NCBI GenBank assembly: GCA_011037195.1
Contig: JAAEAF010014740.1
Span: 39,992 to 103,991, forward strand
DNA: 64,000 nt
From: Triatoma infestans
Taxonomy: Eukaryota; Arthropoda; Insecta; Hemiptera; Reduviidae
Reading direction: 5' to 3'
In this document: positions 55,195 to 64,000 of the stretch, one piece after another
Numbering within the stretch: position 1 is the stretch's first letter
How the letters are laid out: each line of letters begins with the position of its first letter
Position numbers and translations under genes: made by a program
The notes under the pieces: generated by a model
Database searches by the model: none
What the model was told of the DNA's origin: nothing
Seen by the model: only the letters and a program-made list of their open reading frames with translations

Positions 55195-56850
55195 ATTTAA
55201 TAATAATAATAATAATAATAAGTAAGTTTATTTCACATAATACCATAAAAAGAAAGAAATACATTCATTAATACATATGAAAACTTAATACGGCAGGGAT
55301 AACCGTCTGCCGGGGTTTGGTTAGATACAATTATGGCAGTGGCCTTTATAATATATATAATATAAATTCAACAAAATATTACCATTAATTTCAAAATTTA
55401 TTTACCACAAATTTAATAATAATAATAGTGAATATTAACTGAAAGTTAAAAAGAAAAATAAATACAAGAAAAGAAACAAGATACAAAAATTTGAGAGAAA
55501 GAGACATAAAAAAGAGATAAATAAATTACAATCTTGTTAATAAATGAAAAAAAAAAGAAATAAAATACAAATCAAAAGACATCCAAAACTGCCAATAGAT
55601 AAAACAATTCATTATTGAACAATATTTATATTGTATTCGCTGAAGAATTACTGAATACTAAATCTAGGGCTAGTGCGTTTATAATTAACAAATAGTATAT
55701 AAGAGAAATTTAAAAATTAAATTCATTTTTTATTATTTTTCTGTATTGCCATGCTGCAACCACGTATCTAATTGGGTGAGACCAATCAGGACCGTTCAGC
55801 AAATTGAGGAAGAAACCGAACGAAAAAAATCTTTCCCCAAACACAGATAGGCGGTAGGGAGCAAGAATAGGGCACTCCGCAACAAAGTGAAACGTGTCCT
55901 CCTTTACCCTATAGTTACAAAGAGAACATTCCTCCTCACTGTCAAGGTTGTAAGGTTTATGGTTGAGATTCAGCAATTCTCCTCTTAGCTTTAATATCCA
56001 CCTTATCTCAGTAATACCGTTCTCCATCCCGCCACTACCAGTCAAATCTGCGCACCTAACCTCGTGGTCAAGCAACTTATAGATCGTATATCTATGTGAA
56101 GCCTGCGCCCTTTCAAGTTGGTTCAGCAAAAAACTCTTCTTCAACCAAGCAATAATGGACTGAAAGCGTGAAGGGAGTCCCTCTCGCTCCAGAACGTCAA
56201 ACCTTAGATTAACCTGAGCCTGCTCAGCCAAAACGTTCCAACTTTTAGCCCATGATATACCCACTCTTACAATCTCCTCAGCAACTATCCTGGGAAACCT
56301 TGATTGATTCATATTTAACACCTTTACTAGATACCGACTATTTAATACCAAGGTATAAAAGAATATAGGCTCAAGGCCAGTTTCTAAGTGAAGTATGTAT
56401 GATGGAGTGAAATATGGCAAAGCAAATATTTTTCTTATGAAAAACCACAGGACTCTCTCCACCTCACGGTGCGTAACAAAGAATAGAACGCGACACCGCA
56501 TTAAATACTTGGAGTTTCACTTTCAGAGGTATTTGAGGCTGCATTATCGCTCCTCTCCAAATAACATTTAACGCAAGTTTAGCTGGCGAGGATTTATCGA
56601 GTAAATGAGGTTTTAAATTCAATTGAGAGGTCAACAACACACCCAAATACACAAAACGATTTACTACCTCTATCTCCAGGGTCTTGTATGTCCAGCGCTC
56701 TCTAGTTCCAAGTCTACCTCCATTGCGAAACACAACCACTTTGGACTTATCAATGTTCACTTGAAGGTTCCACCTTTCGCAATACCGCTCCAGCTTCAGT
56801 ATGTTTCTCTGTAGGGCTCGCGGACTATCGGCAATTATTACTATATCATA
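55195..56850 (-). mobile_element. LINE fragment (RT active site to 3' end)
   Basis: Minus strand: begins at DDIVIIADSPRALQRNILKL right at the catalytic box, then YCERWNLQVNIDKSKVVVF, FVYLGVLLTSQLNLKPHL, FALPYFTPSYILHLETGLEP and the Cys/His tail. The 3' UTR contains CGGCAGACGG and the end is a (TTA)n tail, seen as TAATAATAATAATAATAA at 55198-55219. It is a 5'-truncated copy of the family at 46930-51316. Confidence 0.82.
55710..56501 (-). pseudogene. LINE ORF2 C-terminal region, 263 codons open
   Basis: The longest LINE-derived open stretch of this family here. It carries VLWFFIRKIFALPYFTPSYI, a middle region with SHRYTIYKLLDHEVRCADLT, then LRGELLNLNHKPYNLDSEEE and CSLCNYRVKEDTFHFVAEC. It lies after the RT core, and its role in the LINE protein is not defined. 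A frameshift near 56480 separates it from the RT thumb at 56464-56760. The Met at 56501 is not a real start. Confidence 0.7.
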
Positions 56851-56980
56851 ATATTAATATACATTAAAACATTATTAGAATTTCAAATTTGAAGGAAATC
56901 GGTTAACCGGAAGTGTGACTCTTACAGAATAGGTTTTAAAATTTGAAATTTTCTCTTCTCTAAACGACAGTTTCTTATTG
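56851..56980 (+). repeat. Fragment of repeat X
   Basis: GAAATCGGTTAACCGGAAGT marks one internal unit of repeat X, truncated on both sides. Non-coding. Confidence 0.5.
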
Positions 56981-56984
56981 AAAA

Positions 56985-57365
56985 AGTGGATGGGTCCGCA
57001 ATGCTGGATAATATCTTGCTATTTTGTCCTCCTTGGGATGCATATTAATTTTTTTTACTGACCGGTTTCGGATTTTTAATCCATGGTCAAGAGCAAATTC
57101 ACCAAGTTCGTGTTAGAGAAGTTCACTTCAACATAATGTTTCTGTTACACTCAACACTGATGCATACTGTATCCATCAACCACTTGTTGTAGTGGTTGGT
57201 TTTGCAGAGCTGGAAAGCATCAGAGACATTTTCCTCCGTGGAAAGCCCGCTTCATTTTTTGTGGTCATCGACCGGTTTCGGGCATTCGCCCATCTTCAGA
57301 TGCGTGGTTAGACAGGTGTGGAGAACAAAGACTTGTACAGAGCGAATTCAAGTGTTATACACTGA
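56985..57365 (+). mobile_element. Two CCGGTTTCGG-box units (diverged and typical)
   Basis: Unit at about 56985-57110: TGGGTCCGCAATGCTGG and ACTGACCGGTTTCGGATTTT, a diverged variant also seen at 37255-37350. Unit at 57187-57365: GTAGTGGTTGGTTTTGCAGA to GCATTCGCCCATCTTCAGAT, close to the palindrome arms. Between them CAACCACT-TGTTGT-AGTGGTTG forms a perfect small hairpin (57177-57198). Confidence 0.6.
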
Positions 57366-57620
57366 TTGTCTTTTTTTTTAATGGTTAGTTAAAAAAATTA
57401 AACTGCTTTTTAAACTGGATCACAGGGCGGTGTGAGGATATGGTCATGGTAGCTGGGTGGGAAAAAGGAACACGTGTTGAGTTGTTTAAAGGGGCCAAAT
57501 TTTCCGTACAAAAATGCAAACAACACGGGGGGGGGGGGTCTAATTTTTTTAAATTCTGTTGTTAGAGGGAGATTCACTTGACAATTAAATAATCAGTATA
57601 ACTTTAAAGTTAAATTAAAT

Positions 57621-57869
57621 GGGAAGGGATTGGCTAACTGGTTAGCGCGTTGGACTTCCACGCGGAGGTCTCCGGGTTCGAGTCCAGTGCTACCCTTAGA
57701 TTTTTTTCTTCCTAAGATCCTCTACCGCTCACTGTTCGGTGATGGACAGTGTTGTCTGTAGCGAGAGAACTCTGTCCGGAGGCCGGCAGTGCACTGAGAA
57801 GGCTCCGGGCGCTAATGACCATAGATGTTGAAGCACCTTAAATTAAAATAATAATAATAATAATAAATA
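57621..57869 (+). mobile_element. tRNA-headed SINE, copy 5
   Basis: A well-kept copy: A box TGGCTAACTGG, anticodon-like loop CCACGCG, B box GGTTCGAGTCC, body CTTCCTAAGATCC and GTGATGGACAGTGTTGTC, tail AATTAAAATAATAATAATAA. Useful as a family reference. Confidence 0.88.
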
Positions 57870-57901
57870 ACATAAGCATACTAACATATTTTATAATTAC
57901 G

Positions 57902-58508
57902 TATAAGAATTTTCAAAATGATAATATAACGGTTTTTTGATTGAATAAGAAGAAAAGTACTATTTTATCATAAATTTTACCCCTCATTAATTACAGATCT
58001 TGCTCGAACTGGCTGGCCTCCACCATTAGAGATGTATTTATTTGGCCGTAAAGTCCAATTGGCAGGAAAGAGCATGTCTTTGCATCTCTAATGGTGGAGG
58101 CCAGTTCGAGCAAGATCTGTAATTAATGAGGAGTAAAATTTATAATAAAATAGTACTTTTCTTCTTATTCAATCATAAAAACCGTTATAATATCATTTTG
58201 AAATTTCTTATAGGAATCATGTTTTCATTCATAACTTGTAAAATATCGCTCAAAAAAAAAACTGTTCAAGTAAATTTTTCTTACAAAAAATAAAGTAATC
58301 TATTTCTTAAATAAAAACCACACCTCCCCATTTGAAAAATTGAAGTTGGTGCCTGTATCTCGCTTCTCGAAGCACCAAAACAAATTTGCAAATTAAATTT
58401 GGATTTCTAACAAAAAACTACGGGGACACGTATTTTTTTAGTTTATTTTTCTAGCTATCTTAGTTTCCGAGAAAAAGTCGTTATCCATATACCTTGGGAC
58501 ACCCTCTA
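57902..58508. mobile_element. Palindromic DNA-transposon relic with a GGGTGTCCC-type end
   Basis: Arms 57902-58034 and 58083-58212 are near-identical inverted copies (about 130 bp) around a 48-bp loop containing TTTGGCCGTAAAGTCC. To the right, about 290 bp of non-coding sequence ends at TACCTTGGGACACCCTCTATA, the reverse complement of a TATAGAGGGTGTCCC-type terminus. No matching left terminus is present, so the left part was probably replaced by a head-to-head copy. Confidence 0.75.
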
Positions 58509-58680
58509 TACTTATTTCTAAGACATGTAAAGAATTACACTTTAACAACAAATTAATTAGATTTTGTTTTTCTGTAGAGAAACAATAAGAGCAGTTACCA
58601 TTATTAAAAACATATTTTAAGTTATTAATATATTTATACGTACATTAAAAATATAAATAATCTTATTTATATGTACACTT

Positions 58681-59640
58681 TTTTTTTTACTTTAATTATT
58701 TTATTTGCAACTGCGAATCATACAGAACAAGCAAATGAGATGACAATGATAATATAGCAAATAATAAAATAAAACATAAAATAAATTAAATACAAAACTG
58801 AAAAAGAAAGGAAAAAAAAAAAATAATAACTAATAACTTGACGTGACAAAGTTGAATGAGGGCCATCCAACAATGACCATTATAAGTTGCGATTAGTATA
58901 GACACCGATGTGAAGCGAATTCGAAGGATGCGCTTTTTTTCTTTTTATTAAGCGTTCAGGTAAACGCGAGGCCATCGGCGCTTCAGTCTTCTTCGGGAAG
59001 GATTAGCAGGAAGTGTTATTTATGACAGGTTGCGGATCAAATGGGTTGTAGTGATGGGAAAGTTTGGAATGGAATTTGATATATCGGGACTTGGCGAGAT
59101 CTAGGACAAATGGGATTTTTAGGTCACTGTGCTTGCTGACGCAAAAAAGGAGCATCGACTATTTTGCGGAGGATTTTTGTTTGGAATAATTGGATACGAT
59201 GAAGATTGGAGCGCTTTGCTCTGATCCGTATAGTTCGAGTCCGTATGTCCAGATAGGTGCGAGCAGAGCTATGTAGAGTGTTTTTTTTTTTTGTTCGAGT
59301 GAGTTTTGATCGTCTGTCAAGAAGTCTTTTGTTCATTCGGTATCGGTAGTTAATTTTTCTTGTCGCTTAAGTCGAGAGTATGTGGGTTCCAGGTAAGGCG
59401 TTTATCAAGCTATAGGCCGAGATATCGTACTTTGTCTGCCGAAGGAATAGGAATACGGTTCAGGTATATTGGAGGGAGTATTTTGCGATTTAGAGTGAAT
59501 TGTATGGATCTGGGGATTTGCTCTCGTTGATCTTTATTCTCCATTTGCGAAACTCAGGGTTATTGGGCAAGTGAAGGAGCTTTTTTTAAAAACAAAGACA
59601 ACCGCCCATGTTCAACGACATTTCCGTACTTACAGCCCCA
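58681..59640 (-). mobile_element. Jockey-like LINE 3' fragment
   Basis: Minus-strand scraps parallel the first LINE: KRLLDRRSKLTRTKK, RAKRSNLHRIQLFQTKILRK and VDAPF, compare RLLDNRSKLSLDNKR and RSNLQRLQSLQSKILRTTVN at 2355-2530. The thumb (RYLGL-like, about 59410) and 3' UTR follow. The poly(A) tail is seen as the T run at 58680-58692. It is heavily decayed. Confidence 0.65.
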
Positions 59641-60000
59641 TGTTATTTCAGTTTATTATATAATTCTATCATATAAATAATATTAATTAGAATTAAATAT
59701 GCTGCTGAAATTCCGAGTTTGAGGAAAATCAAATGACCGGATGTGCGTATTTACTGTAAAATACTTTCGCAGTTTTCTGCTATTTTCTCCTAAAACGGCT
59801 CCAATGATTTTCTTTAAACCCAGTAATTGTGAACTACACATATAAAGAGCTACAACATTTATTTGAAACATTTCTTTAGTTAAAGTCATTTAAGAGGGGG
59901 TATTTTGGGGGGAAGGATGGGGGTTATGTTTTCCTCTAGAGTCCTATCATAATTGATTATACAATTCTATCATCTGAACAAAATTAATTAGAATAAAATA

Positions 60001-60594
60001 CGAGGCATGTCCAGTAAGTAAGTGTACTGAGGCTCTCACGGCCGGAGGGATTTTGTTTTCGACATGTTGGTTACACTGTCGTGTAGCCTGATTCCTCCCC
60101 TCCGCAACGAGACCGGTTCGAGGTCAGTACGTTGAGAACTGTCGACGCGACAATACGTTTCGTGAAAAATATCAATCCAATCTCCCGCCAAGTGTGAAAT
60201 ACGCGGCGTCATCCGTTATCTCGTTTGGAAGGGAAAAACTCCTGGTTGAGGTTTATAATGAGGTAAAAACTGCATATGGTGGTGATAAAGCTATGAATCG
60301 TACAAGTGTGTTCAAGTGGTGTCGCGAGTTTAAAAATTGTCGTAAGTCTGTGCATGATGATCAGAGGAACGGAAGACCTTCAATTGTGACTGAAGAAATT
60401 GTGGAAAAAAATCGAAAATGCGCTCCATGACGATCGCAGATTGACTGCTCCGCAAATCTCCAGATCTCTGCTACACGAAACCATCACAGAAACCCTCTCG
60501 GATATCGGAAACTGTCCGCGAGGTGGGTCCCAAAACAGCTGACAGATTCAAAACAGGCTCGTAGTTTGGCAAAATTATGTGTTACAAGAAATTT
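60001..60594 (+). mobile_element. Mariner-like element, 5' half
   Basis: Starts CGAGGCATGTCCAGTAAGTA directly after TA. The transposase N-terminus is at about 60180-60590: FGREKLLVEVYNEVKTAYGG, MNRTSVFKWCREFKNCRKSV and HDDQRNGRPSIVTEEIVE. This is the paired helix-turn-helix DNA-binding region. A frameshift near 60415 breaks it, and LTAPQISRSLLHETI and WVPKQLTDSQKQAR follow in other frames. The catalytic DDD part and the right inverted repeat are gone. Confidence 0.8.
60194..60430 (+). pseudogene. Mariner transposase DNA-binding domain fragment
   Basis: An open stretch of 78 codons. The HTH pair around TAYGGDKAMNRTSVFKWCRE and the linker GRPSIVTEEIVE are diagnostic of mariner transposases, which bind inverted repeats with this region. 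The catalytic core is missing. The stop at 60428-60430 results from a frameshift. Confidence 0.75.
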
Positions 60595-60730
60595 TTAACT
60601 GAACAGTTTTTTTTTTTTTTTTTCAGTTTTCAACAAATTTCCGTATACTAACTGTAAAAATTTGTCAATTACAAATTTTGAAAATTGGAGTAAGAAAACG
60701 TTGTGTGAGTGTTTGCACACCAGATTTAGT

Positions 60731-61660
60731 TTTATAATACTGACGTGCACTACTTCACTTTCCTACCTATTTGGTGTAGTAGATTGGTACTTCATCTCCC
60801 ACCACCTCTATATTTATGTAGGACAATCGTCTAAACATTTTACAATAGGCGGGGATATCATTCCGCCTTGTAAAGGTTAATGAGAGGTACATGCAAAAAC
60901 TTCGATATCTAGCAACACAACTACTGTAGAAAATATGGATTTTAGTTTCAATAAATGCAACACTACACCCCAACCGGTTTTTATTCGTTCACAAAACCTT
61001 TTCTATGAAATTTTAAATAACATTAAATTGTCACTAATAATATTATTCAAATTGAAATTCTATTTTTAATAAAAGAACAATTTTTAAACTAATGAAATAT
61101 GAAGGAATGTATAAAAAGGTTGTATTTTATAACCATTAATGGAGGTTGCACACATAATAGCCAAAGGTTTCTCCATTGTTATCATACAACCCTAAATGTA
61201 ACAAACGTTTTACCTTTCCCCCACCCTAATTTAAATAAATAAAGGGACAACTTATAAATATGTTATAACGAAACTTGTATGGATGTACAGAATATATATA
61301 CGTAGGTATGTAAATTTAAATGTCGGCCATTACAGCCTATGTATTGTATATACTATTATTGCGTGATGGTCGCACTAAGAAGAAGCATTGAAACATGATA
61401 TCACCCTTTCTATCAATATAATGTAGCTGACAACAGTATTTACTCACAATCCCCCATAGCGCTTTCCCACAAAAATTGAATAACAATTTATTATCTTGTT
61501 ACAATCGTAAAATTACAATAGTTTATAACGTTTAATTGAGTTAGCCATTAAAAAAAAATATGGCAGATTTGTTTTTTTTTTTTTTCTGTAGTCGTTGTAT
61601 ACCTGAACGACTTTATGCCTAAACTAATGAAGCCGTTTTAAATTTAAACTAACTTGATAG
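60731..61660. other. AT-rich spacer, no gene
   Basis: No supported ORF or repeat; the short ORFs at 60662-60973 are not conserved with anything here. A T-run at about 61571-61584 and poly-A stretches are the only features. Confidence 0.4.
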
Positions 61661-61663
61661 TTT

Positions 61664-61850
61664 AGGGAAGGGCATAGGTAAGTGGTTAACGTATTGGACT
61701 CCCACGCGGAGGTCCCCAGGTTCGTGTCCAGTTGTGATAGCCTTAGTTTTTTTTTTCTTCCTAGGAGCCTCTACAGCTCACTGTCCCGGTGATGGACAGT
61801 GTTATCTGTAACGAAAGAACACTGTCCCGAGACTGGCAGTGCACTTAATT
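61664..61850 (+). mobile_element. tRNA-headed SINE, copy 6 (3' truncated)
   Basis: A box region CATAGGTAAGTGGTTAACG, anticodon-like CCCACGCGGAGG, B box mutated to GGTTCGTGTCC, body CTTCCTAGGAGCCTC and GGCAGTGCACTT. The sequence stops there, before the tail, adjoining repeat X. Confidence 0.82.
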
Positions 61851-61879
61851 ATTAATTATTTAATTATTATCATTTTTAA

Positions 61880-62890
61880 TTTCTCTTACTCCTAATAAGT
61901 GGAAGTATTGTAATCGTGTGAAATTTTCGATATCGAGTTTTCACCGGAAATATTAGTTTTTGAGGTCCCTTGAATCAAAAAAAGTGTTTTTTTTTTTAGC
62001 AAATGGTCTGTGTGTATGTATGTATTGAACAGCATAGCTCAAAAACGAAAAACCGTAGAAAGTTGAAATTTAATATTTCGTTTAGGTATCACCATGGGAT
62101 CTGATGGTGCGTTTTCTGTCAAAATTCCTCAACCGGAAGTGCCACATTACTAGTTTTTTTTTAACGTTTTTCTCAAAAATGGCTCCGTCGATTTTGTTTA
62201 AACTTTGTATATCAACTACATATACAAAGAGCTACAACTTTTATTTGAAACAACATTTCTCCGGTAAAATTCATTTAAGGGCACTTCTGGGTGGTGGGGG
62301 TGAGGTTAAGTTTTCATCTTAACTGCTATTTCAGTTTATTAGACAATTCTGTCATGTAAAAAATCTTAATTAGAGTTAAATATGTTTTTGAAATTCTGAG
62401 TTTGAAAAAAAAAAATCGGATAACCGGAATTGCGTTTACTTTTACCACTTTACTAACTGATTTTTCACTTTTTTCGCGGGGATTTTCTCCAAAAATGGCT
62501 CCGACAATTTTCTTGAACACTGATTTCATAAAAACTACACAGATCTACAAACTTTTATTATAACAAAAACAATTGTCTGGCCAAAAATTCATTTAGCGCG
62601 TTTTGGAGATGGGTGGGTTACAGCTCATCCTAGTTAAAATAAAAACAATTGTATCAGCCCAAACAAAATTAATAGACAAACAAATAATGGCCAAAAGTCC
62701 AGACGTTCAAGGAAATTAGTAAACCGGAAGTGCACTCTTTATGGACGTTTTTTTTTTTTTTTTTTTTTTTTTTTTTCAGTTTCGAGTAAATTTCATTAAA
62801 TTTGGTACAGAAACTATAAAATTTGACAATTATAATTTTGAAAACTGGAGTAAGAGAAAGTTGTGTGAGTGTTTTAGACCAGATTTTTTT
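61880..62890 (+). repeat. Unclassified dispersed repeat X, copy 4 (most complete)
   Basis: From TCTCTTACTCCTAATAAGTG to GTGTTTTAGACCAGATTTT, about 1 kb. Marker boxes AACCGGAAGTGCC (about 62132), AACCGGAATTGCG (about 62423) and AACCGGAAGTGC (about 62722) are about 290-300 bp apart. A T run of about 28 sits at 62751-62778 in the last unit. The 5' part keeps TTTTCACCGGAAATAT and ACCATGGGATCTGATGG. No coding capacity. Confidence 0.8.
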
Positions 62891-63091
62891 TTAATTGTCT
62901 CTCAATTTACTTAAATTTTTGTGATGCTCCTAGTGAAAGTGGCGTGACAGGGCGCCATTTGCGAACTTTTTAAAAGCATTATATGCGTTCACATTTTCTA
63001 TACCAGCAAGGGCAATGTATCGTTATTGACGTCAATATGAAACCTAACGGCTAGACATGAGTTTATGCGGAAATCCTCATAGTACCAGACA

Positions 63092-64000
63092 TATTGGGTT
63101 GGTGCAAAAATAATGCAGGTTTTTATATGCCAAAAAAAAAAATTATTATAATTTGTATAAAACTAAGATTATTTATTCAAAATATGTTCCATCGTTATCA
63201 ACACATAGTTGCCAACGTGTCAGAAGCATTTTTATTCCAGTTTCTAAAAAATCTTTATTTAAACTCTCAATAAACTCGCGGAAGGCATTTTCGGTTTCAC
63301 TTCGGTCCCTAAAATTTTTTCCTCTTAAGAAGTTGTCCAAATGTCTAAATAAGTGGAAGTCCGTCGGCGAAAGATCGGGGGAGTATGGAGGGTGCGGAAG
63401 TGTTTCATATTTCAATTCCTGAAGTTTCCTGAGAGTTGGCATTGCGATATGTGGCCTGGCGTTATCGTGAAGAAGAATTGGTCCTTTCCGATTCACCAAT
63501 GCTGGACAAAGATTTTGCAATTTCCTATGCATTTTGTCAATTTCTTGACAATATGTTTCAGCCGTGATTGTTTTGCCAGTATTTAGGAAGCTGTAATGAA
63601 TAACACCTGCAGTAGACCACCACACTGTCACCATTACTTTTTTCGGGTGCAGGCTTGGTTTCGCGAAATGTTTTGGTGCTTCATCCTTGTCCAGCCACTG
63701 GCCTGACCGTCTCCTGTTGTCGTATTGGATCCATTTTTCATCACATGTCACGATTCGATGAAGAAATGGTCATTTTGGTAGCGCAACAGAAGAGAATTGC
63801 AAATTTCAAAACGCCGATGTTTTTGGCTCTGGGTCAATTCGTGAGGTACCCACGTGTCGATCTTTTTAACTTTACCAATTTGTTCGAGATGGCGAACGAC
63901 TGTTGAGTGGTCAACACTAACTTCTCTCGCAAAGTCCGAGTGGTTTTGCGAGGGTTATCTTCCACCAATGCCCTAAGATGGTCGTGATCAACAACAGAGG
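63092..64000 (-). mobile_element. Mariner element (cecropia-type), continues beyond the window
   Basis: The inverted repeat TTGGGTTGGTGCAAAAATAA starts near 63094; it closely resembles the ends of Hsmar1/cecropia-type mariners. The transposase lies on the minus strand from the window edge to 63173. The left terminus is complete. The remainder of the element lies past 64000. Confidence 0.9.
63173..64000 (-). pseudogene. Mariner transposase, C-terminal two-thirds, two frameshifts
   Basis: The catalytic part is open from 63751 down to 63173 (192 codons): TCDEKWIQYDN (first Asp), LLHDNARPHIAMP (second Asp) and YSPDLSPTDFHLFRHL, where the third Asp is 34 residues after the second (D,D34D). It ends DNDGTYFE with a natural stop. 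Upstream, STVVRHLEQIGKVKKIDTWV and the HELTQSQKHRRFEICNSLLL region are readable only after frame changes near 63760 and 63930. The enzyme would cut and paste the element at TA. The frameshifts make this copy inactive. The N-terminus lies outside the window. Confidence 0.88.

Larger units (their letters stand above)
59640..60730 (+). repeat. Unclassified repeat X, copy 3, interrupted by mariner
   Basis: 59640-60000 and 60595-60730 together make the 3' part of repeat X (ATTCCGAGTTTGAGGAAAAT, CATTTAAGAGGGGG, then AACTGAACAGTTTT, GAAAATTGGAGTAAG and CACACCAGATTT). The mariner relic at 60001-60594 sits at a TA between them. Confidence 0.7.

Noticed and set aside
57621..57695. Possible functional tRNA gene
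   Set aside because: A and B boxes are present, but the acceptor stem does not close and a SINE body and A-rich tail follow; copies are dispersed with target duplications.
1..64000. CRISPR array, bacterial defence system or phage region
   Set aside because: No spaced identical short repeats, no operon-like genes and no ribosome binding sites. Introns and LINEs show a eukaryotic nuclear genome.

Overview
The window looks like AT-rich nuclear DNA from an arthropod, most likely an insect. The order cannot be fixed from sequence alone. The evidence is spliced genes with GT-AG introns, Jockey-, R1- and CR1-like LINEs, a BEL/Pao LTR element, mariner and IS630-like transposons, a tRNA-headed SINE family and microsatellites. 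I see no bacterial operons, rRNA or CRISPR array.

The only host genes I can support are a cluster of cytosolic sulfotransferase (SULT) genes between about 10.5 and 54.9 kb. Each complete copy has seven coding exons with identical splice phases and encodes 337 residues. Copy A (10510-15347, +) has two nonsense codons. Copies B (25460-28385, +), C (36589-41602, +) and D (44887-51795, +) are open in every exon. Copy E (54496-54883, -) is an inverted remnant with exons 1-2 only. A further duplicated 3' flank lies between C and D. The enzymes should transfer sulfonate from PAPS to small hydroxyl or amine acceptors. The P-loop, catalytic His and 3'-phosphate-site Arg/Ser are all visible. The C-terminal motif reads RRGKIGG instead of the usual RKGxxGDWK.

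Most of the rest is mobile DNA. From 1 to 10.2 kb: a Jockey-like LINE, a LINE RNase H fragment, a SINE, a CR1-like endonuclease fragment, and a TA-flanked transposon with ~230-bp inverted repeats that swallowed an R1-clade LINE. From 15.3 to 25.4 kb: a LINE shared with copy B's flank, a second R1 copy and a collapsed BEL/Pao element. From 28.4 to 36.5 kb: LINE relics, a 315-bp palindrome with a 16-bp target duplication, and an unclassified dispersed repeat with internal ~290-bp units. From 41.8 to 44.2 kb: a hAT-like element with an empty-site match beside copy D. From 52 to 64 kb: a small MITE, LINE fragments, a second large palindrome, SINEs, more of the unclassified repeat and two mariner relics.

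The SULT copies were duplicated as blocks carrying promoters, introns and 3' flanks, then diverged partly through mobile insertions: a LINE in intron 3 of A, intron 2 of C and intron 5 of D, and a SINE on the 5' splice boundary of A. The duplication lets several insertions be ordered in time. The best candidates for undescribed biology are the unclassified ~290-bp-unit repeat, the palindromic CCGGTTTCGG-box element with a ribozyme-like core, and the SULT subfamily with the altered PAPS motif.
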